Notes under the pieces: model-generated
The model's input: the letters and a program-made list of their open reading frames with translations, nothing else
Database searches by the model: none
What the model was told of the DNA's origin: nothing
Origin: Phycisphaerae bacterium
GTDB taxonomy: Bacteria > Planctomycetota > Phycisphaerae > Phycisphaerales > Phycisphaeraceae
NCBI GenBank assembly: GCA_002688155.1
Contig: NZCH01000022.1
Span: 1 to 6,316 of the forward strand
Direction: 5' to 3'
Length of the DNA stretch: 6,316 nt
Part shown: positions 1 to 5,400 of the stretch, one piece after another
How positions within the stretch are numbered: the first letter of the stretch is position 1
Layout of the letters: every line of letters begins with the position of its first letter
Made by a program: the position numbers and the translations under genes

Positions 1-829
1 CGGGCACGACGCCGGCTTCCGGATCGACCTCCAGTTCCACCAAGGCGTCGTCCCGGGCGCTAATCGGCACGAGGAAGATTTCGACCCGGCGATTCGCCCG
101 ATTGCCCTTGGGACCGTTCTGCGCCAGGGGCCGATACTCACCGTAGCCGGACACGCCCAGCCGCGTCGCCGATACGCCGGACTGCTGGAGCACGTCCTTC
201 ACCGCGATCGCGCGGTGCACTGACAGGTGCCAGTTGGTCGGGTGCTTTTCGCGCACACGGTTGATCGGGACGTTGTCCGTATGCCCGACGACACGTACCT
301 CGTATTGCGCAGCCGCGGGTATGTTGATGATCCCCGCCAACTGGCCCAAGGCGCTGACACCTGCCTGCTTCACGTCCGTACTGCCCAGCGCAAACGTCAT
401 GTCGCTTCGCAGCTTCACCATGCCTTGCTCCGCATCGTACGTCATCAATTCCGGTTGCATCTGCGCCAGCTCGCGTAGCGCGCTGTCGACTTCAACCGGC
501 ACCACGTGGGCGACCTCCACCACCGGCGGCGCGTCGGCCAACTCCTGAATCTTCTGCTCTGCCTGCGACAACTGCGCAGATAACTTGTCGCGCTCCTGTC
601 GCAGCAACGCCAGTTCATCGCTTAACGACGATTTGGCCGCGTCCATTGTGCGCTGCATCTCGGCGATCTGCACGTCGCGCTCTTCGACTTGTGCGCTTAG
701 TTCGATGAGCTGCTCTTCGCACGTGCGGTAACGCACCAGCAGATCGTCGTAGCCCTGCTGACCGACACAACCGACGCTTGCGAGCGTCATCGCAACGACA
801 ACAACAACACCAATGTGTGATCTGGTCAC
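1..829 (-). CDS. OmpA/Pal-family peptidoglycan-binding lipoprotein, C-terminal end beyond the window
   Basis: Predicted outer-membrane or periplasmic lipoprotein that tethers the envelope to peptidoglycan. 276 residues are readable and the frame is still open at base 1. The start is a GTG (829-827), chosen because it gives a signal peptide and has a purine-rich ribosome site just upstream. Residues 1-21 read VTRSHIG, a valine-rich hydrophobic run, then ASVGC: a relaxed lipobox with Cys21 as the lipidated residue. Residues about 27-105 are heptad-like and rich in Glu, Gln and Leu, suggesting a coiled coil. A Pro/Val linker follows, then an OmpA-like domain (about 140-255). Its hallmarks are GHTDN (Asp185), the NWHLSVHRA helix, GYGEYRP and NRANRRVEI; Asp and Arg in these positions bind diaminopimelate in known OmpA domains. 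An acidic tail follows. It could also be described as MotB-like, but it has no transmembrane MotB plug and no motA neighbour, so a Pal-like lipoprotein is preferred. The gene is divergent from the plus-strand block. Confidence 0.9.
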   Translation of the reverse strand, partial: MTRSHIGVVVVVAMTLASVGCVGQQGYDDLLVRYRTCEEQLIELSAQVEERDVQIAEMQRTMDAAKSSLSDELALLRQERDKLSAQLSQAEQKIQELADAPPVVEVAHVVPVEVDSALRELAQMQPELMTYDAEQGMVKLRSDMTFALGSTDVKQAGVSALGQLAGIINIPAAAQYEVRVVGHTDNVPINRVREKHPTNWHLSVHRAIAVKDVLQQSGVSATRLGVSGYGEYRPLAQNGPKGNRANRRVEIFLVPISARDDALVELEVDPEAGVVP

Positions 830-837
830 GGTGGTAT

Positions 838-845
838 CCTTTCCT
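838..845 (-). promoter_or_regulatory. Ribosome binding site for the lipoprotein GTG start
   Basis: Read on the minus strand the bases are AGGAAAGG, followed by eight bases and the GTG at 829. This purine-rich block is what decides the GTG start; the next in-frame ATG (790-788) would remove most of the signal peptide. Confidence 0.7.
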
Positions 846-903
846 GCTCGAGGACCAGTGTTTTGAAAGGCGCTTTGCGCACTCCGTTACACGTCGCAGG
901 ATA

Positions 904-931
904 AGTGTACTGCGCCGTGGCGGAAAATCAA
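904..931 (-). promoter_or_regulatory. Candidate sigma-70-like promoter for the lipoprotein gene
   Basis: On the minus strand TTGATT (931-926) and TACACT (909-904) are separated by 16 bases. Each matches its consensus hexamer at four of six positions. Transcription would begin near base 897 and give a leader of roughly 68 bases. This is pattern matching only; in high-GC phyla consensus hexamers are weak guides. Confidence 0.35.
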
Positions 932-1011
932 CGGACAAAACGGCATTGAAAAGTTATAGACAGGTTTTGCGCCTTCACTGCGAGACCGGATTGCCGGTGC
1001 CATGAAATGGC

Positions 1012-1030
1012 CCCGCATCTACGATGCGGG
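1012..1030. repeat. Perfect inverted repeat, 8-base arms and 3-base loop
   Basis: CCCGCATC (1012-1019), TAC, then GATGCGGG (1023-1030). It lies 26 bases before the preferred amidohydrolase start. As DNA it could be an operator; as RNA it would form a short GC-rich hairpin. It is not followed by a clean T-run (the next bases are AGCACGTTTTG), so a terminator role is doubtful. If the amidohydrolase instead begins at 1002, the repeat falls inside its coding sequence. Confidence 0.6.
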
Positions 1031-1041
1031 AGCACGTTTTG

Positions 1042-1047
1042 TATATT
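1042..1047 (+). promoter_or_regulatory. -10-like box before the amidohydrolase start
   Basis: TATATT differs from TATAAT at one position. No convincing -35 hexamer sits 16-18 bases upstream; the inverted repeat partly occupies that spot. If used, transcription would begin at about 1053-1055, almost on the ATG at 1056, implying a leaderless or nearly leaderless message. Low confidence. Confidence 0.3.
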
Positions 1048-1055
1048 TTGATGCG

Positions 1056-2429
1056 ATGACCACGCCTACAACCCTCCTATGCGCAGGTGCAATCCAAGAT
1101 GCAGCCGGGGTTTGCGCCCGCCCGGGCGCGGTGGTGGTGCGTGAAGGACGGATCGTCGCCATGGGGCCTGTTGATCGCGTCACACGTGACATCGACACAC
1201 GGGACGCGGCAACGGTCGAACTTTATAACCACATGATACTGCCGGGGTTGGTCAACGCACACGCGCATTTGGACCTCACAAACGTCGGCCCGCGGCCGTT
1301 CGGCGGATCGTTCCGCGATTGGCTCATCGACGCGACCAGCCACCGGCCTGGTTCACCTGACGAAATCACCGTCGCCGTCCAACACGGCCTTGCCATGTCG
1401 CACGACAGCGGCACCGGGCACCTGGCCGACATCGCAGGCTCGACACACGCCGTCACCGCGCGGATCAACGCCCACCTGCGCGCGAAGCAAACCGGGGCGA
1501 CCCCGGCCCCGGCCCCGGCAGCCGTGCCGCAACCAGTGGCAGGCGTCAGTTTCATCGAATGCTTCGGCAGCGGCGACCGGCAAACGGCATGTTTCGAGCG
1601 CACCAGAGAGCACCTGACGGCCGTAAGCGCGCTCGATCACACGAACCCAACCACGCCCATACGCATCGGCGTCTCACCGCACGCGCCGTACTCGTGCGGA
1701 CTTGACATGTACCGCGCGTGCGCGGACCTCGCCGACCGGCACGGATTGCCCGTCTGCACGCACCTAGCCGAGTCGCGCGAGGAACTGCAATTCCTCAAGT
1801 CGGCCGACGGCCTGTTCGCCGAACTGCTGCGCCACTACCACGGACCTGACGAAACTTTCACGCCGCAACACGCGCACCCCGTCGACTGGCTCGAACCACT
1901 CTTTGGCAAAGCCAACTGGCTGCTGGCGCATTGCAACTACGTCGACGATCCGCACATCGAAACGCTGTCGCGGCAGCGCAACGTTTCGGTCGTGTACTGC
2001 CCCGTCGCGAGCGAATACTTCGGTCATCGCGGCCACCGTTATCGCGACATGCTCGACGCCGGCGTCAACGTCTGCCTCGGCACCGACTCAATCCTTTGCC
2101 AACCTTCGGCAAGGAACCAGCAACAAGACGCGTACCAGCCGATGGGCATTCTCGCACAGATGCGCAGGCTCTTTTGCCGCGACGCAACGGACCCGGCCAC
2201 ACTGCTCGCAATGGCCACCGTCAACGGCATGCGTGCGCTGGGCGTGGACATATGCGACGCGACACTTGCACCGGGCGCCCGCGCGAACCTGATCGCCGTG
2301 CGCTTCGACCACGACGACCCGCGCGACCCGCTCGAACAGGTGCTCAACAACGACGCGCCCGCGAAACCGTTGATGAACGCGGCAGAATTAAACACAATGC
2401 AAACAAGAAGAGGCACCGCCCACTTATAG
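1056..2429 (+). CDS. Amidohydrolase, ATZ/TRZ-like nucleoside or amine deaminase family
   Basis: Cytosolic metal-dependent hydrolase/deaminase of the amidohydrolase superfamily, 457 residues from the ATG at 1056. An N-terminal beta-sandwich segment (LLCAGAIQD, GAVVVREGRIVAMG) leads into a TIM barrel. Visible metal and catalytic residues are NAHAHLD (His69, His71), SPHAPYS (His209), THLAESREE (His236, Glu239), LAHCNYVDD (His292) and LGTDSI (Asp344). This set is typical of S-adenosylhomocysteine/methylthioadenosine deaminases, aminofutalosine deaminases and chlorohydrolases. The FIECFG strand recalls aminofutalosine deaminases of the menaquinone pathway, but the substrate cannot be fixed. Start choice: an in-frame ATG at 1002 adds 18 residues that do not resemble the family, whereas 1056 begins just before the first conserved strand; neither has a clear Shine-Dalgarno site. 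An unusual Ala/Pro-rich insertion occupies about residues 148-162. The stop codon lies within a hairpin. Confidence 0.88.
   Translation: MTTPTTLLCAGAIQDAAGVCARPGAVVVREGRIVAMGPVDRVTRDIDTRDAATVELYNHMILPGLVNAHAHLDLTNVGPRPFGGSFRDWLIDATSHRPGSPDEITVAVQHGLAMSHDSGTGHLADIAGSTHAVTARINAHLRAKQTGATPAPAPAAVPQPVAGVSFIECFGSGDRQTACFERTREHLTAVSALDHTNPTTPIRIGVSPHAPYSCGLDMYRACADLADRHGLPVCTHLAESREELQFLKSADGLFAELLRHYHGPDETFTPQHAHPVDWLEPLFGKANWLLAHCNYVDDPHIETLSRQRNVSVVYCPVASEYFGHRGHRYRDMLDAGVNVCLGTDSILCQPSARNQQQDAYQPMGILAQMRRLFCRDATDPATLLAMATVNGMRALGVDICDATLAPGARANLIAVRFDHDDPRDPLEQVLNNDAPAKPLMNAAELNTMQTRRGTAHL
1492..1518. repeat. CCCCGG tandem hexanucleotide with inverted copy, inside the amidohydrolase gene
   Basis: Three exact tandem copies of CCCCGG (1501-1518) encode alternating Pro and Ala. 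They are immediately preceded by CCGGGG (1492-1497), the reverse complement of the unit, with a 3-base CGA loop. A 6-base-pair hairpin can form with the first copy, or with later copies using longer loops. Such a structure is prone to replication slippage, which would change length in six-base, frame-preserving steps. Confidence 0.75.
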
Positions 2430-2434
2430 TGGGC
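2418..2434 (+). terminator. Hairpin spanning the amidohydrolase stop codon
   Basis: GCCCAC (2418-2423), loop TTATA, GTGGGC (2429-2434), with a further GGC/GCC pairing outside a small internal loop (2412-2414 with 2438-2440). The TAG stop (2427-2429) is in the loop and first stem base. No T-run follows, so a classical intrinsic terminator is not supported; it could be a weak terminator, an mRNA-stability hairpin or chance. Confidence 0.4.
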
Positions 2435-2442
2435 TGCGCCGG

Positions 2443-2448
2443 TATGAT
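2443..2448 (+). promoter_or_regulatory. -10-like box before the dehydrogenase
   Basis: TATGAT matches TATAAT at five of six positions and would start transcription near 2455, leaving a leader of about 44 bases before the ATG at 2499. The -35 position falls in the preceding hairpin and has no good match. It suggests, weakly, that the dehydrogenase has its own promoter. Confidence 0.3.
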
Positions 2449-2484
2449 CCGCGTTTGCTCAAAGACGCCTCATTACGATCACTC

Positions 2485-2491
2485 GAAGGAG
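2485..2491 (+). promoter_or_regulatory. Strong Shine-Dalgarno site for the dehydrogenase
   Basis: GAAGGAG is followed by seven bases and the ATG at 2499. It is the best ribosome site in the window and fixes this start. Confidence 0.8.
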
Positions 2492-2498
2492 CACAAAC

Positions 2499-3401
2499 AT
2501 GGCAAATGACTCAATCAGGACCGTGGGCTACATCGGCATGGGCATTATGGGCAGTGCGATGGCGGCGAACCTGCTCAAGGCCGGGTTCGACGTGACGGTA
2601 TGGAACCGCACGACCAGCAAGTGCGACCCGCTGAAAACCCAGGGCGCGAAGGTCGCCGACTCGCCTGCGGACATGGCCGAGGGCGGGCCTGACATCATTT
2701 TCACCAACGTGACGAACTCGCCCGACGTCGAAGCGGTGTTGTTTGGTGACGACGGAGTCGCGAGTACCGCCAGGGCGGGGCTGGTCGTCATCGACAACTC
2801 AACCATCAGCCCGATCGAAACGCAGAAGTTCTACACCAAACTCGCTGAGCAGGACGTCACGTTACTCGACGCGCCGGTGTCCGGCGGCGACGTGGGCGCA
2901 AAAAACGGCACGCTCGCGATCATGGTCGGCGGCGATGAGGCGGTGTTCAACAAAGTCATGCCCGCGTTCGAGGCGATGGGCAAGACGATCAACCTGCTCG
3001 GGCCGTCGGGTATGGGACAGGTATGCAAGGCGTGTAACCAGATTTGCGTGTCCGTGAAACTGTTGGCCGTGTGCGAGGCGTTCGTGTTCGCACGGAAAAG
3101 CGGGCTTGACCTGCATAAACTGGTTAACGCAATCGGTGGCGGCGCGGCCGCGTCGTGGCAACTGACAAACCTGGGCCCAAAGATCGCCGACGGCGACTAC
3201 GACCCGGGGTTCATGATCGACCTGGTCCTCAAAGATCTGGGCATCATCGCCGACGCGTCCAAAACGCGCGACATGAACCTCAAAGCGACGACGCTCGCCA
3301 CCGAATACTTTCAACAGTCCGCCGACCAGGGCAACGGCGCCGACGGGACGCAGGCGATGGCCAAGGCGATTGAGAAGGTGTTTGGGGTGAAGTTCAGTTG
3401 A
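2499..3401 (+). CDS. NAD(P)-dependent beta-hydroxyacid dehydrogenase (HIBADH/tartronate semialdehyde reductase family)
   Basis: Soluble 300-residue oxidoreductase that by family interconverts a beta-hydroxy acid and its semialdehyde or keto acid with NAD(P)H. The N-terminal Rossmann fold shows GYIGMGIMGSAMAANL (GMGIMG at 13-18). NRT at 36-38 follows the second strand, where Asn-Arg is usually read as favouring NADP(H). The substrate loop is DAPVSGGDVGAKNG (124-137), followed by IMVGGD. The catalytic lysine is predicted as Lys177 in GQVCKACNQ, with Asn180-Gln181 as in tartronate semialdehyde/succinic semialdehyde reductases. LVLKDLG (Lys245) belongs to the all-helical C-terminal domain. Length and motif order are standard, so the gene looks intact. 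Substrate is not decidable: 3-hydroxyisobutyrate, tartronate semialdehyde, glyoxylate or succinic semialdehyde are all possible. It is separated by 69 bases from the gene before and 67 from mnmG; no pathway partner is visible. Confidence 0.93.
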   Translation: MANDSIRTVGYIGMGIMGSAMAANLLKAGFDVTVWNRTTSKCDPLKTQGAKVADSPADMAEGGPDIIFTNVTNSPDVEAVLFGDDGVASTARAGLVVIDNSTISPIETQKFYTKLAEQDVTLLDAPVSGGDVGAKNGTLAIMVGGDEAVFNKVMPAFEAMGKTINLLGPSGMGQVCKACNQICVSVKLLAVCEAFVFARKSGLDLHKLVNAIGGGAAASWQLTNLGPKIADGDYDPGFMIDLVLKDLGIIADASKTRDMNLKATTLATEYFQQSADQGNGADGTQAMAKAIEKVFGVKFS

Positions 3402-3468
3402 TTACGGTGGCCCTGTTGCGTTCTTCCGTACATTGGTCGGATCCGGTCCGTGGGGATGATTCACAGCA

Positions 3469-5400
3469 ATGTCACGCACGCAAGCACAATACGACGTCAT
3501 TGTGATCGGCGGCGGTCACGCCGGTGCCGAGGCGGCATGGGCGGGCGCAAATCTGGAGGCGCGGGTCGCGCTGGTGACGATGGACCCGGGCAAGATCGGC
3601 GCCATGTCGTGCAACCCGGCGATCGGCGGGTTGGCCAAGGGGCAGATGGTGCGCGAGATCGATGCGCTGGGCGGACTCATGGCACTGGCGGCGGACGCGA
3701 CGGGGATTCAGTTTCGCATTCTCAACGCGACCAAAGGCCCAGCCGTACAGGGGCCACGGTGCCAGTCGGACAGGTATCGATACGCAAGCGAAGTGCAGCG
3801 GCTGCTCGCGACACGCGACGCAATTGACATCATTGCTGGAACAGTCCAGCGGCTGATGGTCGAGGACGGCAAGGTCGCTGGCGTCGAGATTTCAACCAGG
3901 GGCGAGATGATCGTATTGCGTACCAGCGCCGTCGTGCTGACGACGGGTACATTCATGCGTGGGCTCATGCACACGGGCGAGCGCCAGACCCAGGGCGGGC
4001 GGGTTGGCGAACAAGCGGCGACGGGCATCAGCGCGGCGCTTTGTGACCTGGGTTTCGAACTTGGCCGGCTCAAGACCGGCACGCCGCCAAGGCTCGCTGC
4101 CGAGTCGATTGACTTCGATGCGCTGCAAGTGCAGCCGGGTGACGAACATCCGACGCCGTTTAGCGACATGACCGACGCCGCTTGCGGCTTCGCACAATGT
4201 GAAGCACGCGACAATCACGCGAACGGCGCGCCGCCGCAAGCGGTGCCCGAGCGGTTCCCGGTGCTGCAACAGCGGGTTTGCTGGATCACGCACACCAACG
4301 CAACGATTCACGACGCGATCCGTGCGAACTTGCATCGTGCACCGATGTACAACGGGCAGATCGATTCGGGCAGCTTCGGGCCACGTTATTGCCCGAGCAT
4401 CGAGGACAAGGTCGTCCGCTTCGCCGACCGCACGTCGCATCATGTGTTCCTCGAACCCGAGTCGCTCGACACGAACGAGGTGTACTGCAACGGGATCAGC
4501 ACGTCGCTGCCGGCCGACGTGCAGGACGAGATCGTGCGTCAGATGCCTGGTTGCAAACGGGCTGAAATCCTTCGTTACGGTTACGCGGTCGAGTACGACA
4601 TGGTCTGGCCACATCAGATCGACGCGACGTGCATGACCAAGCATGTGGGAGGCCTGTTCCTTGCAGGACAGATCAACGGCACAAGTGGTTATGAAGAAGC
4701 GGCCGGTCAGGGGCTGGTCGCCGGGCTCAACGCTGTGCGGCATGCGCGTGGCGCGTCACCCGTTCGGTTACGCCGTGATCAGGCGTACATCGGCGTGATG
4801 CTTGATGACCTGGTCACCAAGACACCGCGCGAGCCTTATCGCATGTTCACCAGCCGGGCGGAGTTTCGCCTGCTGCTTCGCAGTGACAACGCGGACACGC
4901 GGCTGACTCCGCTGGGGCGCGAATGGGGCCTGATCGACAACGCGCGATGGAACGTGCTAAGCGCGCGACGCGACGGGCGACGGGAACTCGAACACTATTT
5001 GGGCACGCACAAGATAAGCGGCCAGTCTCTCGCGTCGTGGGTGCATCACCCGGACATCGGCGTGGACGCGGTGATGTCGCACCTTGACGGCGTCGCGCTT
5101 AAACCGGCGGCGCGGTCGCGGCGGGTGGTGCAACAGGTACTCGCGGACGCGCAGTACGCCGGCTATATCGACCGGCAACATCGTGACGTGCAAAGGCTTG
5201 CCTCACAAGAAGATACGCTGATCCCTGCGGCGGTCGACTATCAGCGGATCGATGGATTGCGACGCGAAGCGGCGCAGGTGCTGGACCGGTTTCGGCCAGT
5301 GACGTTTGGGCAGGCGGGGCGACTGGCGGGCGTGACGCCGGCGGATCTGATGATCATAAACGTGGCGATGTCGCGGCACCCAACGGGAGTTGCAGTGTGA
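3469..5400 (+). CDS. mnmG: tRNA uridine-5-carboxymethylaminomethyl modification enzyme MnmG (GidA)
   Basis: FAD protein that, in complex with the GTPase MnmE, installs the (carboxymethyl)aminomethyl group on the wobble uridine U34 of certain tRNAs. The 643 residues include the dinucleotide site VIGGGHAGAEAA (14-19), MSCNPAIGGLAKG with Cys48, IQFRILNATKGPAVQGPR, TGTFMRGLMHTGE and RLKTGTPPR. Next come CWITHTN, GPRYCPSIEDKVVRFADR with Cys308, FLEPE, NGISTSLP, FLAGQINGTSGYEEAAGQG and EPYRMFTSRAEFRLLLR. The C-terminal tRNA/MnmE-binding helical domain ends in TFGQAGRLAGVTPAD. Both functionally important cysteines of the family are present (Cys47 and Cys277 in the E. coli protein). Relative to my recollection of the E. 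coli protein there are about 25 extra residues near 234-262. The ATG at 3469 places the FAD strand at the usual distance; no strong Shine-Dalgarno is seen, only GGGGA 12 bases upstream. Neither mnmE nor rsmG is adjacent. The last four bases overlap the next gene. Confidence 0.98.
   Translation: MSRTQAQYDVIVIGGGHAGAEAAWAGANLEARVALVTMDPGKIGAMSCNPAIGGLAKGQMVREIDALGGLMALAADATGIQFRILNATKGPAVQGPRCQSDRYRYASEVQRLLATRDAIDIIAGTVQRLMVEDGKVAGVEISTRGEMIVLRTSAVVLTTGTFMRGLMHTGERQTQGGRVGEQAATGISAALCDLGFELGRLKTGTPPRLAAESIDFDALQVQPGDEHPTPFSDMTDAACGFAQCEARDNHANGAPPQAVPERFPVLQQRVCWITHTNATIHDAIRANLHRAPMYNGQIDSGSFGPRYCPSIEDKVVRFADRTSHHVFLEPESLDTNEVYCNGISTSLPADVQDEIVRQMPGCKRAEILRYGYAVEYDMVWPHQIDATCMTKHVGGLFLAGQINGTSGYEEAAGQGLVAGLNAVRHARGASPVRLRRDQAYIGVMLDDLVTKTPREPYRMFTSRAEFRLLLRSDNADTRLTPLGREWGLIDNARWNVLSARRDGRRELEHYLGTHKISGQSLASWVHHPDIGVDAVMSHLDGVALKPAARSRRVVQQVLADAQYAGYIDRQHRDVQRLASQEDTLIPAAVDYQRIDGLRREAAQVLDRFRPVTFGQAGRLAGVTPADLMIINVAMSRHPTGVAV
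5385..5389 (+). promoter_or_regulatory. Ribosome binding site inside the 3' end of mnmG
   Basis: GGGAG is followed by seven bases and the GTG at 5397. It supports translation of the aldo/keto reductase from this GTG, coupled to termination of mnmG. Confidence 0.65.

Larger units (their letters stand above)
830..1055. other. Divergent intergenic region
   Basis: This 226-base stretch lies between the divergently transcribed lipoprotein and amidohydrolase genes and must hold both promoters. It is visibly more AT-rich than the genes, especially around 920-960. It contains the minus-strand promoter candidate, an 8-base-pair hairpin and a -10-like box next to the amidohydrolase. Open frames crossing it (for example 778-1005 plus and 615-938 minus) encode nothing recognisable and overlap the lipoprotein start, so I do not regard them as genes. 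Confidence 0.7.

Noticed and set aside
615..938. Minus-strand 107-codon frame starting upstream of the lipoprotein
   Set aside because: It is in a different frame from the lipoprotein, lacks motifs, and would displace a clear signal peptide and OmpA domain.
1002..1055. Upstream ATG start for the amidohydrolase
   Set aside because: The 18 added residues do not resemble the family N-terminus and would include the hairpin. Retained as a possible alternative because neither start has a good ribosome site.
1931..2509. Plus-strand 192-codon frame overlapping the amidohydrolase end and the dehydrogenase start
   Set aside because: It is Arg-rich and low in complexity, overlaps the metal-site motifs of the amidohydrolase in another frame, and has no ribosome site.
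3402..3468. Possible terminator or promoter between the dehydrogenase and mnmG
   Set aside because: Only a short CGGATCCG palindrome (3438-3445) is seen, without a stable stem, T-run or convincing -35/-10 pair.
3892..4743. Minus-strand open frame (283 codons) inside mnmG
   Set aside because: It is fully contained within the well-conserved MnmG coding region and shows no family motif.
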